A stretch of DNA of 64,000 bases from Antitrichia curtipendula (GCA_951230915.1 OX579639.1:16182001-16246000); one strand, 5' to 3'. Numbered from the stretch's first letter, positions 37,739 to 49,887 are shown. A program made the numbers and translations. The notes: a model not told the origin generated them from the letters alone.

Positions 37739-40700
37739 ATGGATGCTGGTCGATCTGTAGGCCGGGCAGGTCCACGGAGGAGAGCAGAAGCTGCTGCGAT
37801 CGAAGACCAACGTCGAGGATGCAGGGAACGACAAAGTCGTCGCCGTGCTGCACACAGAGTGGCCACTGAGGCAGCGCCAACTCAGGCAGTGCGGGTAGTA
37901 GACAAGAACGTGCGAGATGGAAATGCCAGACTTCAGTGGGGTAGTATGAGGCACCGAAGTACTGTTTGGCGATCTTCTCAACGCATTGCAAATTCCCTGT
38001 ATCGATTGTTAGTGAGAATTGGAGATCCTACTTTGCGGGCTGATGTTTTGGACAAGGTCTTCACGAATCCGCGTGTGCGCCCGTTGCTGCCAGAGTACTA
38101 CCCGAGTCCAGAAGAAGCCAGAGCACAACGACAGATCCTGCAAAACATTGGAGCCGACTTGCGAGCATTGAAGGTGCCACACTCGTCCGGTATGCTAGCA
38201 CGCAAGCGCGTAATCCTGGAAGCAGTAGTCTCCGAACTGGACACAGACATATCGAACTTCCACAACATACTGGGTACGAGGAAGGAGAATTTGCTGGCCG
38301 CCGTGGAGCGGCTCCGATCTATCAATACTGAGGCCTCCTATCGCTATCCAGTTCCAGCGCGCAAGAAAAGGGAAGGCGGGATTTGTGAGGAAGTGAAGGC
38401 CGCTGTTCTGCTGTGGTGGACTGAACAAACTAGAATGAGCCCGCGGCGAAGGGACGTCAAACGAAAGCGCTTGGGACGTAATCTCTACGATACCCATGCT
38501 GCGCATTTGCTTCTTGAAGGGCAGGTGTGTTCCGATCTTCCTTTCTAGCTTCGTTGTTTCCGTTTGGATTTTGGGTTCTTCCTTTACGGGCACGTTCTCT
38601 GTGGGTTATCTTCTCCAGTCACTCCGCTCCTATCGTCGAAGGAAAGTCTGAACGACAATACAGACTCAGAAATGTACTTTTTGCCCATTTCGGAGGGATA
38701 ACCTCCTTGTTCGTCCACATTCACACCTTCCTCTCTTGGAGGGTACAAGTCCAATAGTAAGATAGTTTCTGGCAGCTTCCATTGAGGGATTGTCGTTCCC
38801 GTCTACTTGTGATCCAGTTTGTCACTTCCACTTCGTTGCATTCCGTTCCATTTACATATAATTTCAGAGCTTTTGTAAGTTCCATTGACATCTGATTCTC
38901 ACATACCCTGCAGACGAGTACCGTTTTTGTCGTGTACAGTGCCTTGTACAATTTCATAGTCTTCATTGTCAGCTCTTCGTAGACGTCTGTATTGTTCACC
39001 TTCTTAGTGCATACAACTAATTCCTTACTGCAATTTGCTTACCACTCTCATTATATTGTGGGAGCTACAAGGTCATGCTCCTTTTGCATTGATCTCATGG
39101 GTACACATTGGTCTCAAATAGTGCTGTTCAGAAAATCGGTGCAATGTACTATTCAAGTACTGTGCCGGGCTTCGCTCGGCACGTCAGTGCATCTGACTAC
39201 AAAATGCATACATTCTAGTGTGCAGTTGTGTACTTCCAGTATTATAAAATACTTCATCCCTGCAGTCCATGAATGCGGCATGCCATGCATGATACTCCAA
39301 GAGTACTATGCCTTCCTGGCTGTTGTCTATAGTACCTCGTGTTTCCTGTTCTCAAGTCCTACGTATGTGTCTGTAGGTAGTGCACAGTTCATTAGTGCCC
39401 TCTACATGGGGCTGTAGCTTCATAGTACTATTCGTTTGCTTCACGCATTGAGGCAACAACTACGACATATTGTTCCTGCATTGGGCTTCACTATACTATG
39501 CGCAAGTCGAAGTGCGTGGTCTAGACTTCCGAACTCCTCAGAGTCCTAAGAAGGACTGAACTGTACTTTAGGTATCCTGAAGACACAGGCCAATATCTTC
39601 GTGCCTACAGTAGCAACAGAAGAGTACTATGGCCACTGTTAGCTACGTCCAGTCCTCTCCGCGTTTGCTTCTCGTGCAAATAGGTTGGTACACTGTAATT
39701 CTCTTGAGTACTATGAAGTACTTCATGAGTCCCATTCAGTACTATGAGCTTCTACAAAGTATTATGAGTCAGGAGCAGTACTACTATTTATCCTCGACTG
39801 TCCTATACTATGTACTAGTGGTCCTATACTGCTCTTCAGTAGTACTATGTACGTCGAGTGCAAAGCTCCATCTTCAGGCTACGCAAACTGTTGTTCACTA
39901 TGGTTGACATTATTCTACATGATGCAGATGCAGCTGTATGTTCATTTTGTTGATGCACATCCACATTGCTCCATCCAGTGTCGATCTTTCTTCAAGCTGC
40001 GCCCTTTTTTCGTCATCAGATGCAGGGAGAGAAATGTATACTGCTGCAGATACCATGTTCAAGTTATTTTCCTCCTTGAGGCCTTGAATGCATTCCGTGA
40101 CCCTCATGGAGGTGCTCATGTTCTTTTCCTCTGTGATTGTTAGTGCATTGTCTGCAACGTTGACAATGGGGGAGTCTGCAACGTTGGTAGCAACCATTAT
40201 GCAGGGGTGACAGCCTTGTGTGAAGACTTGCTATGTCCCAAATCTGAAGGTGAAGAATTTAACCATCCAAAGTGCTTGCTGGGAACTTGTAGTAAGTGTG
40301 GTGTGCGTTTTTTCAAGGTATGCCCTCGTGAACGGGTGACTGATGTTGCTCGAATGATTAAGTGGAAGCAGTTCCAGTACGAAGTTGTTGGAGTGTCAGT
40401 TGATGGTCGGCCAAAGAAGCGTATCAAAGAGGTTGAAATGATGACATCCTTTGACGAGTTCCTTGACTTCTTCTCGCCAACGGTGCAGCACTTCATTCGA
40501 CATAATTTTATTGCTAAGTGGCAAAGTGACCAGGCAAAGCTTCTGCAGTCTTGCTTGCAAAGAGGGACCATTCTAACACACATTGATTTCTCTGAGAATT
40601 ACACGTTTGAGGTTCAAAATGAAATACAGTCAATGTATTACCACTTTGACCAGATTTCGATTTTGGTTCAAGTTACTTACTCTCCTCATGCTAGGGATGA

Positions 40701-42232
40701 TGGGGAAGAGGATGCTCTGGAGTTGAGGAGAGAGACGCATTTCTTCATCTCCGATGACAAGACTCATGATAGCTCCTTCGCCCAGCATTGCCTCATGCTG
40801 CATTGGCGGTGGATGGTATCTAGGGGCCATTCTCCAAAAACTCATTATGTATACAATGATGGATGTGCTGTGCAGTTTAAAGGTTCCAAAGCTATGTATT
40901 TCGTTGCCAGGTGATGCTTCTTTTACTGTGCTCGTCACCAGTCTTTGTACTGTCCACTGTATGTAAGTACTCCTTAGTGGTGGCTAGTACATATGCGGAC
41001 TCTCACATACTGAGCTGCCCTATATTACATGAGACCAATGGGTGTGGCCTTGCATGGACAGGGTCAGAGTCAGGTCTGCCCATCCCTTTTTCCACAGTGA
41101 CATATGATGAACATGTCTACTGACTTTGTGATAAATGCTTCTCTACCGGTACCCGTCACTTACAACAGGTTGCAAGATGCTATGGAGTTATTACGGTACA
41201 GGGCATGGAAAAGGTGAATGGGATGGGGCAGGAGCAGTCATCAAAAGGGCACTCCGGACGGAGCAGTTGTCCAACCCACACCGACGGCTTCAAAACGCAG
41301 CTGATTGTGTCTTATTTCTGGATGCAACCATGGCTAGACAAGTTCTCAGTCGCAATGGTGGAATGCGGTCTGCTCCTCTAAAATCCCCCATACTTCTCTT
41401 GGCTGCACAGAGCTCTTCTGTGATCCACGTGTGCAATTGGTGATGCGCTCCTGCTTGTGTTTGCAAATTCTATTAAAATATATCACTGTTGTCTTAATTG
41501 AATTGCCAAATATGCAGGTCCTATCGATATTTCCATCACATAGGATCTACTGATGTTGACCATGCTACTACAGATGCATGTGACGCGATTCCTGGCTCCT
41601 CAAAGTTCCACTCCATTTTTGCACCTGATGAGCGTGACTCGACGAAGTTGCTGGTTAGGCACTTCGCTTGTTTCTGTGGTCCCTGCTTGGAGGAAGACTT
41701 TGTACGTTGCGAGAAGAAGGCCTACGTGAAGGCTTGGACTGCCATAAAAATTCAGCCACAAAATGCAAGACTTGCAGCCTTGCACATGATCAATGAGGAG
41801 GAGGATGACAGTTGGGAGTATGAGTACGATGGTGACTCCATGGCAGACTTAGTCCAACCGGGCGACAATTTTGCAGTTGCTGCGACGGACAATAATGATG
41901 AGGGTGTCCCCTTCTATATTCTGCAGTGCCAAGCTGCAAAACATGTGGTAGAAGAAGATTTTGACTGTGTCTGGGGAGGGCACTTTCAAGCTGGGGACCA
42001 TGTTATTTCTGGCACGTACTATCAAAAATGGGGACGCAATGACTCCAACAACTATGTATACTTGCGACGCTCCAGGCTAGCATACATAGATTGCAGTGCT
42101 GTTTTGGCGTGCAAATTCCAAATGGTTCCACGCCAGCATAGGGTGAAAGGTGGAGACGCGATGTACAACCTTTCAGAGGAGGTTGTTGACGTTATTGACA
42201 CAGCTCTAGAGGAACTAGGAACAGACATTTAG
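37739..42232 (+). CDS. DDE-type transposase of the large element, at least four exons
   Basis: Expected to excise and integrate the element. Exon 1 (37739-38524, ATG chosen as the first in frame, donor cag/gtgtgt) gives 262 aa, Arg-rich at the N-terminus. An unresolved gap of about 1.7 kb may hold another exon. Exon 2 (about 40191 or 40205 to 40910) has a CPK...HPKC...CSKC zinc-binding cluster, then HIDFSENYTF, HFFISDD and YNDGCAVQFKG. Exon 3 (about 41149-41439) has GTGHGKGEWDGAGAVIKRAL. Exon 4 (41518-42232) follows a 78-bp phase-matched GT-AG intron and ends with a BAH/tudor-like segment (DNFAVAATD...PFYILQ). I take the Asp of DFSENY, the Asp of NDGCAVQF and an acidic residue near HGKGEWDG as the catalytic triad by analogy with related transposases. 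About 830-850 aa in total. The acceptor of exon 3 appears lost (taccg/g instead of tacag/g), so this copy may not make full-length protein. Confidence 0.85.
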
Positions 42233-43075
42233 ACATTCGGATGGCAAATTGTCACTTCCTTGTACTTCTACATGTACATAGCTCTTTATTTTGGTATATA
42301 TTAAACATGCCTTTCAAAGGTGAACATGCATCACTGTATGCCATCATCACTAAAGTGGGCCACCTGTTCTGTGCACACCCTTGCACTACCGTCATATGCA
42401 GTGTCGCTGTCACCATACGTTTGAACTTCATTCAGCGGGCTTGCACTGGAACAGTAGTAAAGTAATGTGTAAACTGTTTGAAGTACCCCAGCTCAAATAC
42501 TTACAAAGAAAGGAACATCTGAAAAGCCTCTTCATTTTCAATGGCAAAATCCTTTCATTCCAACAAAAATATGTTGAACAAACCAATTCTAATTATTTCC
42601 TTCCACACACTACAAGAAATGCGTGCACTGTACCAGCTATAGGTAAAGCAAATTTAAATTCACAAATGCGTTGAACTTTACATTAATTATCATTGTCTTC
42701 AGCAATACATGGCATACGGATGCACATATTACAATATGTACTACATACAAATAAAAAGTCGTGTACTTCTAATTATTTATCTGAATAAGGAATACCAATT
42801 AAATGGATAGTCTCTCTCGAAGAACTGAACAATGTACATAAGGATATCTCTAGAGGGTATGTATCATACAGACTAGAGATTTGCCACATACTCAATATAC
42901 AGAGTCTACCCTACTTACCAACTCCTGTTCATAGTACAAGAGAACAATGGACAGTACAGGAGGCTGCTGCTCTGTAACCAACTATTACTGGAGCTTGCAG
43001 CGAAGTACTGGGAGAGTACAGTGAGCTCCCTGTGCACATCCAAGATACAGTAGGGGTCCAGCTTCCATCAGACCA
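42233..43075. other. Intergenic between convergent genes of the element
   Basis: Holds the 3' ends of the transposase (plus) and the SET gene (minus). A CACTACAAGAAATGCG string at 42606 resembles a CACTA end, but no inverted partner was found. No gene. Confidence 0.6.
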
Positions 43076-46060
43076 TCACTGTCCTTTGCACAAAGTGCTG
43101 CCACAATTGCATTGAAATGGCAAACGACCATTTTTTGTAGTAGAAAACGTGCAAATCCCATGTGAGCTCCTCACCCGCCGCCACTTCTCTGGTTGTGAAG
43201 AACGCTACCTGGAGAAGAAGTACTTAGTCAGCCCAAAGAAGTCATCCAGAAAAATTAATTATTGTCCTTGGATTCCCAATTCACTAGCGACATGACAGAA
43301 GTGCACAGAGGGTACTTACATGGTACAAAGTTGGAATTCGTTGCTCAATCCACACGGGAATATCCATCAAATTTGCATCCCCGCATCTGCCGCATGATTG
43401 CACACATTGCATCAAAGAGTGGGTTGAAATCTCTAGGGATTCATTGAGAAGGCAGACTTCTAAAAGAAAATTCTGGAAAGAAGAAGGGTGCGCGATACTT
43501 GTTCCTAACTTGTGATTCAGCCATCGAGAAACATTTGTGATGGCTGATGCATCTATAGAAAGCAGCACGTCATCCTCAAGAACCATTTCGGACTGCCAGT
43601 GCGCATCAAGAGCTAGACAGTACTTGAGAGGCGTCTTACGTCGTACCAACTCAGCATTAGTAATAATTTCTCCTCCGTATTCAAAGACAAAGCACCCTTG
43701 TTGAAGCCTCTCTAACGTCCGAATGCCCCATCCCTTGAGCCCATTCACGTGAAAAACCTGAGGAAAACAGTTGAAGGCATGAGTCTTAAAATTAATTGAA
43801 AATCAAGAACCACTTCTAGGGACACAGTAGTACTGCTGAGCAGTGCTGTGCAGTACTTTCAGATGATTGTGCCAGTACTTGGTGGATTGCAAACACTTCA
43901 GATGGCTCCGAGTTACAGTACCTGTAACTGTTTCTGTAAACCACCCTGCACCACTCTATTTGTACAAAATGGAGCACATTGGCAACGCTCATAGCACTCC
44001 CGAATGTACTGTCGCTGAACATGGCCTGTACAATTGCCATTCTTGAACTCAGAGCACGAGTTTTTTCCGAGGCAGCGAATAAGCCCTCCGTTGCTCAAAG
44101 ACAAAGACCTCCGATACTGTGAAGGCGGGGACAACGTCATCAAAAATATGCAAGGCTTGAAAGTTTACATTTTACCCAAACAACCTTGTGTTATACGGGA
44201 AAAAATAAAGACATTGTTAAAATAGTAAATAATGGATTAAGAAAAGAAGACCTCACGTAGTCTGATGTACAAGTTTACCTGCGTTATAAATTGGGGAAGT
44301 AGGCAACCAGCCACTGTTTAGGCTGTGCCTCCACTGTTGTAGATGGAAGAGGAGTCTCCAACACTGTCAGAGAGAGTCACGTCTGTTGTGCACAAGCAAA
44401 ATATGTCCATATCACGTGCAGAAGCCAATGCTTCTGCAGTTGTGGACTCATGCAAGAGAAGAGTGCATACATAACTGTAGCTCATATCCAATGACGACAA
44501 CGCTTTTGGTGAAGCATCCTCGTCCAATAGAATAGGAACATTTTCCATACCCCTTGCCATGTCATATGAAGACCACAGCTGCTCACCCTGTTCATAACAA
44601 CAATTCACACATCTGACAAAACATCCAACTGAAATGCGTTTAACAAGTGGATAGTACCAATATATAATGGAGCTCCTTGTACCGGAGCAATTGTACAGGA
44701 CTCTGGGAAGTCCCCTGGACTACCACCCTCTTTCCGTGACTTAGGGCCTGAGATCTTTCAAAGAGGGGCCCAATTTCTTGGGCCACACAGACCCTCTCAG
44801 GCCCACCATCTTCCTCATGTGTATGAGGCAACCCTCGACGTGGACCAGACGCCCAATGCTTCGTGGCCGACTCGCAGGTCCTGCCTAGTACTACTTTCTA
44901 CCCACCTCCTTCTCAGGTAAAGCTCCTGCATCATTCGGGACTGTGGGAATGTTTGGAGTTCGAGCTCCGGCGCCAGCTGCAGACGGCCGTGGTCGCAACT
45001 GCCTTGTATTGCCTTCAGGTGGGCTCACTGCCTTTGCTGCAGGTCGCGGGGGAACTTTCACTGCAAACCAATTGACAAGGCATAGTCCAGCAGGTGCAAG
45101 TTAGTCTTACGGCACATGTCCGTAAGAGTTGGACATGGAAAACTACAAATTACATAGTGGGTGTGACAACTGCCTTGTACAACAATCTGAAATGCAAGTG
45201 TAGGATGTTCAAAGTGGCAGCCTAATACAACTGAGGGTGGCACTAGCACAACACCTTTCACAACACTCGAATCCTGACGTCCCACACTTCGTGCATCGCG
45301 AATGATTGTGGGAGTCGTGATGTCCCACGGATCTTCCAAAGTCTCCTGCCCGTCCTGGAAACTCAGAGTAGCTCCATTAGCAATTAATTCAAAGGACACC
45401 AAAAGTATAGCAGTTGCAAAACATTGGACAGCTTCAGTAACTGAGATGCAAGATGTGTATGCCAAGTGCATAGAAATGATGACAAATACATAGAGGGATG
45501 GACAGTAAAGCACAGTACTCTTCGAAAAGTAGATTCAGTGGAAGAGGCAATTCAAGTGATTCAAACCTGAACTTCAGGAGAGGGCTCCATGTCTTCAATA
45601 GCAGTTTTGTCAGGGCTATCCACGAAATCTAGTGAGCGGGCGTCCAACTCCCTTAGAATTTCATATGTGTCATGTAGAGTTGTTTCATTGTCATCAGCCT
45701 TTGCTGAAGAGAAGTCCAATGTGTTAGTCTGTAGAGTATCCGCAGGTGCCAACGAATCCACCACAGCTGTTGACTTCTGAGTGGATGAGGGACACTGGAG
45801 AAGTACTGGAGATGCTGATGACGGAGTGGCACTTGTGCAAGAGTGGTGCATGCCTGCAGCCATCGTGGAGCACCTTGACGCAAAAGGGTTGGACGTCTCC
45901 TCACCACCAATACTATTTTGCAATGGGACGACATCATGGAGGCCTTCGGTTTGTACCACAACATGGACTAGTGGATGCGCTTGTCCTTGACTGATGCACT
46001 TAGAGAGGGTGTTGTCCGAGGCGGATACACTAGGTGCCCTAGTCCCAACGGAGGCCAGAC
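43076..46060 (-). CDS. SUVR-like pre-SET/SET/post-SET histone methyltransferase (cargo gene, frameshifted)
   Basis: Family enzymes methylate histone H3 lysine 9; plant SUVR proteins act in heterochromatin silencing. Exons in transcript order include about 45567-46060 (Ser/Thr-rich, first base uncertain), about 45111-45352, one starting at 45060 after a 50-bp intron with ctaac branch motif (45061-45110), one starting at 44587 (DMARGMENVPILL, matching the pre-SET N-flank of SUVR proteins), 43922-44116 (pre-SET cysteines, CYERCQCAPFCTNRVVQ), 43510-43757 (GLKGWGIRTLERLQQGCFVF, EYGGEIITN), 43320-43386 and 43076-43208. The 43510/43386 junction recreates NHKCGDANLMD, the NHxCxxxN cofactor motif. The last exon reads AFFTTREVAAGEELTWD, then the frame is lost exactly where the catalytic Tyr should follow. 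In another frame the post-SET CNCGSTLC and a stop (43076-43078) remain. The SET domain is clear; the N-terminal exons are provisional and could belong to a neighbouring transcript. Confidence 0.85.
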
Positions 46061-46335
46061 TTGTTGATTTCCAGAGAAGTACCAAAATGTCAGCATAATA
46101 CACCAATATAGTAAGAAATTCTTGTTCATGTCATAGCACAGGCAAATAGTTATTGAACTACTACGTATCAGTCATCAAAATGGCTGCCTACAGCATGAAG
46201 AGTACATGATAGTACATGATAGTAAAACTGTTCTGACATACTATACTGGGAGTAGTTCTTACAGTACGCTGACAGTATTGCAGGTGAATAGCTGAGTACT
46301 ACTACAGGAGTACTACAGTACTATAGTACTACTAA

Positions 46336-47059
46336 CCAGTGACATGAAGTCCTGTCGGAGCCTGAGCAGCCGGAATTCATGTATGCAAATGTCGTGGAGC
46401 TGCCATTGCAAGATCATCCACAGTCTGCCCATGGTTTCCTGCTCCGTCTTCAAAGCCCCAACTGCTGGACCACCCGGGATGCACCGGGCCACAATCTCCC
46501 ATGGCGCATTGGCTGTGACTCTTAAACCAATGTGCGGCACACCATGGGTGGTAAACATGCTCACAACTGCAGAATAAGATATCCCGATGAGGAAAACCAT
46601 AAAAACAAAGAGAGCAACGGAGGGTGTGAAGCACAATGACCGAGGTCGCATCCATACAGTTGCCCTCCAACTCATTCAACTGTGGATGAGGGTGCAGTAC
46701 TAGCCCTTCACCTCCCTGCATCAAGTCATTCATATGCTCTTGAAGAGCTGCTTCCCGGGAGAGAAGTCTTTCCACCTTTGCAGTAATGTCATCCACTTGT
46801 TTCTGGAGTTCTTCCTTTGCATTGCTGAATGCCTTCACCTTCTTCACGTGCCCATCCATTACCTTCTGTAGCACTGTTGATCCACTGTCGTCGTCCATTT
46901 CCGTCATAGTTTCCTGCAGCTGCTGAATTCCCAGAAGTCTCGCTCTATGCTGGTCAGCCGCTGCATCTGCTTTCTCTTTCAACATCACAGAATTGGCCTG
47001 CATCCTCTCCAGTTCTTCATGTACAGCATCTAGGAGACCTTTAACAGCATCCTTCCTAG
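46336..47059 (-). CDS. Coiled-coil protein with RING-like zinc finger (cargo gene, frameshifted)
   Basis: The exon starts after an acceptor (gtttctag/gaaggatg) near 47059 and ends at a good donor (cactg/gttagt) at 46336. Residues from KGLLDAVHEELERMQ onward form a long heptad-rich, charged helix of about 120 aa. A zinc-binding cluster follows: CSLC, then CSCEHVYHPWC, then CAMGDCG, spaced like a RING or related cross-brace finger. RING proteins usually act as E3 ubiquitin or SUMO ligases; whether this one does is unknown. Beyond the finger the protein-like sequence continues in a different frame (GALKTEQETMGRLWMILQWQ), so one or two bases have been gained or lost near the CCCC at 46456-46459. 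No ATG begins the exon, so a 5' exon exists. Phase allows it to follow the basic-protein exon at 47487 or above. Confidence 0.7.
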
Positions 47060-47447
47060 AAACAATGGCACCCAAACTGTCATGGACTGACCAAAGAGCA
47101 TGCCAAAGAAGTAAACAAATTCCGCGCTAGTGTTCCTCAGAACACAAAAGCTATGTAACCCCCTAGTGCAAAGTCTGAATAAAAAAATCTCCAATATATA
47201 AACTGAAAATACACTTGAAGAGAAAGCCAATGACGTGGATAACGTATTTGTCATCATTCTCAGTGATTGTGGTTAGTTTCAATTGCTGAAGAGACTGAAT
47301 TTAAACATAAATAAAGGAAAGAAGACAAGAGGAGCAGAGGATATATGTGCCCAATGTTGATGTGCTGAGGTTTCCACTACGTGTCAGTAGCCCAAAAGGC
47401 TTCCCATCACGTGCGCCGCTACTATAGTCATTCACACTCTGGAACAG

Positions 47448-48461
47448 CTACACTGTGGATTGTTTGGGGTCTTCAACCTCCAAGTACTTCGTGAAGCCCT
47501 CCTTGGCTGCGAGCTCTGCAAATGGTACGTCCAACACATCTGCGAGGCGACTGAGCCACGTCCTCACTCGCCTAGCATATGATTTTCGCTGCTCCAAGTT
47601 AGTCTCAGCAGCAAAACCAGCCCAATTGATTTTCACCCCTTTCTTCGACAAAGTCCATCCCATAGCCAATTCCTTACCAATGTGAGTGCTGCTGTGGGGC
47701 TTTTGGTAGCATTGGCAGTAGAGTTTCTCCACCTCCTTCCGCAAAGTGGCAGTGAGCTTCTCACCAAAGAGGAAGCCATTTCGTCCTTTCTCCAACCCAA
47801 ATAGCGCTTCAACAACTACTAGCGGTACATCCTTCTCCATGCGAAGCCTATGCGGATTTAGACCATCCCGATCCAATTCACAGGAGGTGGAAAAAATGTC
47901 CTCTGACATTGGTGTAGGAGGTTGCTTGGATGCTTGGTTCAGCAAACACAGTTGCTTGCGGCAATCCTCCTCACTGAATTGCCGTGCTTCTGCAGCAATC
48001 TTTTTCCCCTTTGTCAGGGTGGTAACACAGATGTCTTCAATGCTGTCATTATCTGAGCCATCGCCGCTACTAGACTGTCTTTGAACATCTTCATCATCCG
48101 ATGATTCTTGTGCCTTCTTCTTCTGTGTCCTCTTCACGGTAGATACTGCCTTCTTCTTGTTCGGGCTGTTGGAGACGCGCAACGATGAGGCTGCTGGTTT
48201 AGTTGGTCTCCTTTTCTTCTTGCTGCCACCTTCCCCAACAGTTCCTCCTGAGTCTAAACCACCTCTGTCTGCAGTGGACTGCACTTGCTGCTGGGCTGCA
48301 CGTTTCTTCCCCTTCCTTCCATAAGTTCGTTCTTGCAACTCCATGTCTTCATCATCTCCAGCGGCAGCCTCATCAGCAGAAGCACTGACCACAGGAGCAG
48401 GAGGTCGTCTTTTTTCTAGGATTGTACTCTTCATCTTTGCCATATGGAACAGGAAGATAAC
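47448..48461 (-). CDS. Lysine-rich nuclear protein of the large element
   Basis: Minus-strand exon of about 337 codons. The acceptor ctgtag/gttatc lies at 48462, the first ATG is at 48443 (MAKMKSTILEKRRP) and the stop is at 47448. The N-terminal half is low-complexity, acidic and basic by turns, with nuclear-localisation-like clusters (KKKRRP, KRTQKKKAQ) and Ser/Asp runs of CK2-site type. The C-terminal half is globular-looking and Trp/Leu-containing (MGWTLSKKGVKINWAGF, YARRVRTWLSRLADVLDVPF) and unknown to me. It may act alone. Alternatively, a phase-compatible donor (cgaa/gtactt at about 47487) could splice it to the RING-like exon starting at 47059, making one long protein. Its role in transposition or silencing is unknown. 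Confidence 0.7.
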   Translation of the reverse strand, partial: VIFLFHMAKMKSTILEKRRPPAPVVSASADEAAAGDDEDMELQERTYGRKGKKRAAQQQVQSTADRGGLDSGGTVGEGGSKKKRRPTKPAASSLRVSNSPNKKKAVSTVKRTQKKKAQESSDDEDVQRQSSSGDGSDNDSIEDICVTTLTKGKKIAAEARQFSEEDCRKQLCLLNQASKQPPTPMSEDIFSTSCELDRDGLNPHRLRMEKDVPLVVVEALFGLEKGRNGFLFGEKLTATLRKEVEKLYCQCYQKPHSSTHIGKELAMGWTLSKKGVKINWAGFAAETNLEQRKSYARRVRTWLSRLADVLDVPFAELAAKEGFTKYLEVEDPKQSTV

Positions 48462-49091
48462 CTACAGACATGGAGATTATATTATACAATGAGGACGAGG
48501 TAATGTAGTACAACTTTAGTACAAGTCATAGTACTACACAGTAGTAAATAGTACTTCCGAAGAGTGTAATAGTACATGAGCCTAAGTAAACAGTACTTCT
48601 AATGACAATAGTACTACTGCTACTACAGTAGTACTGCTAATAGAATCATTAGTACTACTCAGAAAAGCAAACGAACTCCTAAAGAAACGAACAAGTACTC
48701 ATAGAGGAGGCTCGAGTACCGCGAGTAATATCTTTCAGCAAATGGGACTGCTAAGGTAAACAGTAGTACTGCTATAAAGAAGAAATACAACTCCTAAACA
48801 AGGGAACAGTACTATAACTAATTGTATGTGCAAATGGTATTGCTAAGTGCATGAATAGTACTGCGCAGTAAAGAACAAAACTGCTAGGTATAGGAATATT
48901 GCATACGAATTAGCATGTAGAAAACGAACCCAATCCGGAAGCCTAGCAGAGCAAAATGGAAACAACACAATACACAGCAGACATGTAGCCAGTACAAGTT
49001 GCAAGAATAAGTACCGCAAATGTAGTACGTTTTAAGAGAACGTAGTGTACAGCAGTGCTCTGGCGTTTCTTGAGGACTCCAAGTACTATAC

Positions 49092-49727
49092 CTGAGTCTC
49101 TTCAAATCTGAACACACGGAATGCCAATGGGTGAGGAGGCGGCATTACTAGTTGTGTGCGGCAAGGAAAGCAGACAGTGCAACCAACAGAAGCATCATGC
49201 TGAAAAGAAGTTGGCAAGTATTGCTGACTAACTATGTAGGCCAGAGGTAGTACTAATCTGTAAACATCCTTGACAAACGGTTTGTATAGGACATTGCTGT
49301 GTATTTCTAACCCAAAACCGACTGCAAGTTTGCAATACATTTACCCTAAACCATGTACAATTCGGCCACGACAATGAAATTGGATAATGACGCCTTGTAC
49401 ACAAATGAAAACCTAACTAAACTGCATTGACATGTAAGTTCTTTCAAGTGCACCGGTATCATAAGCAGCACATCCACATGGAACAGGGACTATGTTTCTA
49501 TGACTCCAAATGTCCTAAGAATTTCCTGTTACAGAGATCACGTGCCTGCTAGACGATTTTAAAGAAAGCAACAGTTGTCACACTTCTAATCAGGGACGAC
49601 GCCCTGTAGAAGTCAAAAGTTGGAAGGGTGTGGCCTGCGCTCACCTCTTCAAGGTCTGGAAGTAGTTTCCACTAAGAGAAATGGCCGCCACTGCCTGAAC
49701 GACGCTCCATTGCTTTGATGCATGCAT
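49092..49727 (-). other. Candidate upstream exons of the minus-strand cargo genes
   Basis: 49092-49199 is bounded by cttttcag/ and /gtatag, and its open frame reads HDASVGCTVCFPC... FRFEETQ with a Cys-x2-Cys-x2-Cys cluster. 49645-49727 begins with ATG (MHASKQWSVVQAV) and ends at a strong donor /gtgagc. Both look like real exons by their splice signals. Their phases do not join directly, so the 5' structure of the minus-strand transcript is unresolved. Confidence 0.4.
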
Positions 49728-49887
49728 CCGTCGCCCTATACAGCCCTGTCAAACCCGACGATTTTACACTCGAAGCTCAGTTTTCAGACCTAGACAACAG
49801 GACGGTCATTGAATAGCGTACAAAACATGGCGAACTGTCACGATGTGAAAGCAAGTACGTGAAATGCTGAAAGTACCACTGTTTTGC

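Noticed and set aside
37637..37981. Minus-strand frames over the transposase first exon
   Set aside because: Shadows of the GC-rich plus-strand exon; no supporting splice or domain evidence.
42606..42625. CACTACAAGAAATGCG resembling the CACTA MITE end
   Set aside because: No matching inverted end nearby; probably chance or a fragment.
43400..43509. Continuous minus frame running through NHK into LGTSIAHPSSF...
   Set aside because: This is intron read-through. Splicing 43510 to 43386 recreates the conserved NHKCGDANLMD, whereas the read-through breaks it.
45061..45110. Open frame continuing as HLLDYALSIGLQ in the SET gene
   Set aside because: It matches a 50-bp intron with a good donor, branch motif and acceptor. 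Splicing keeps the next exon in frame.
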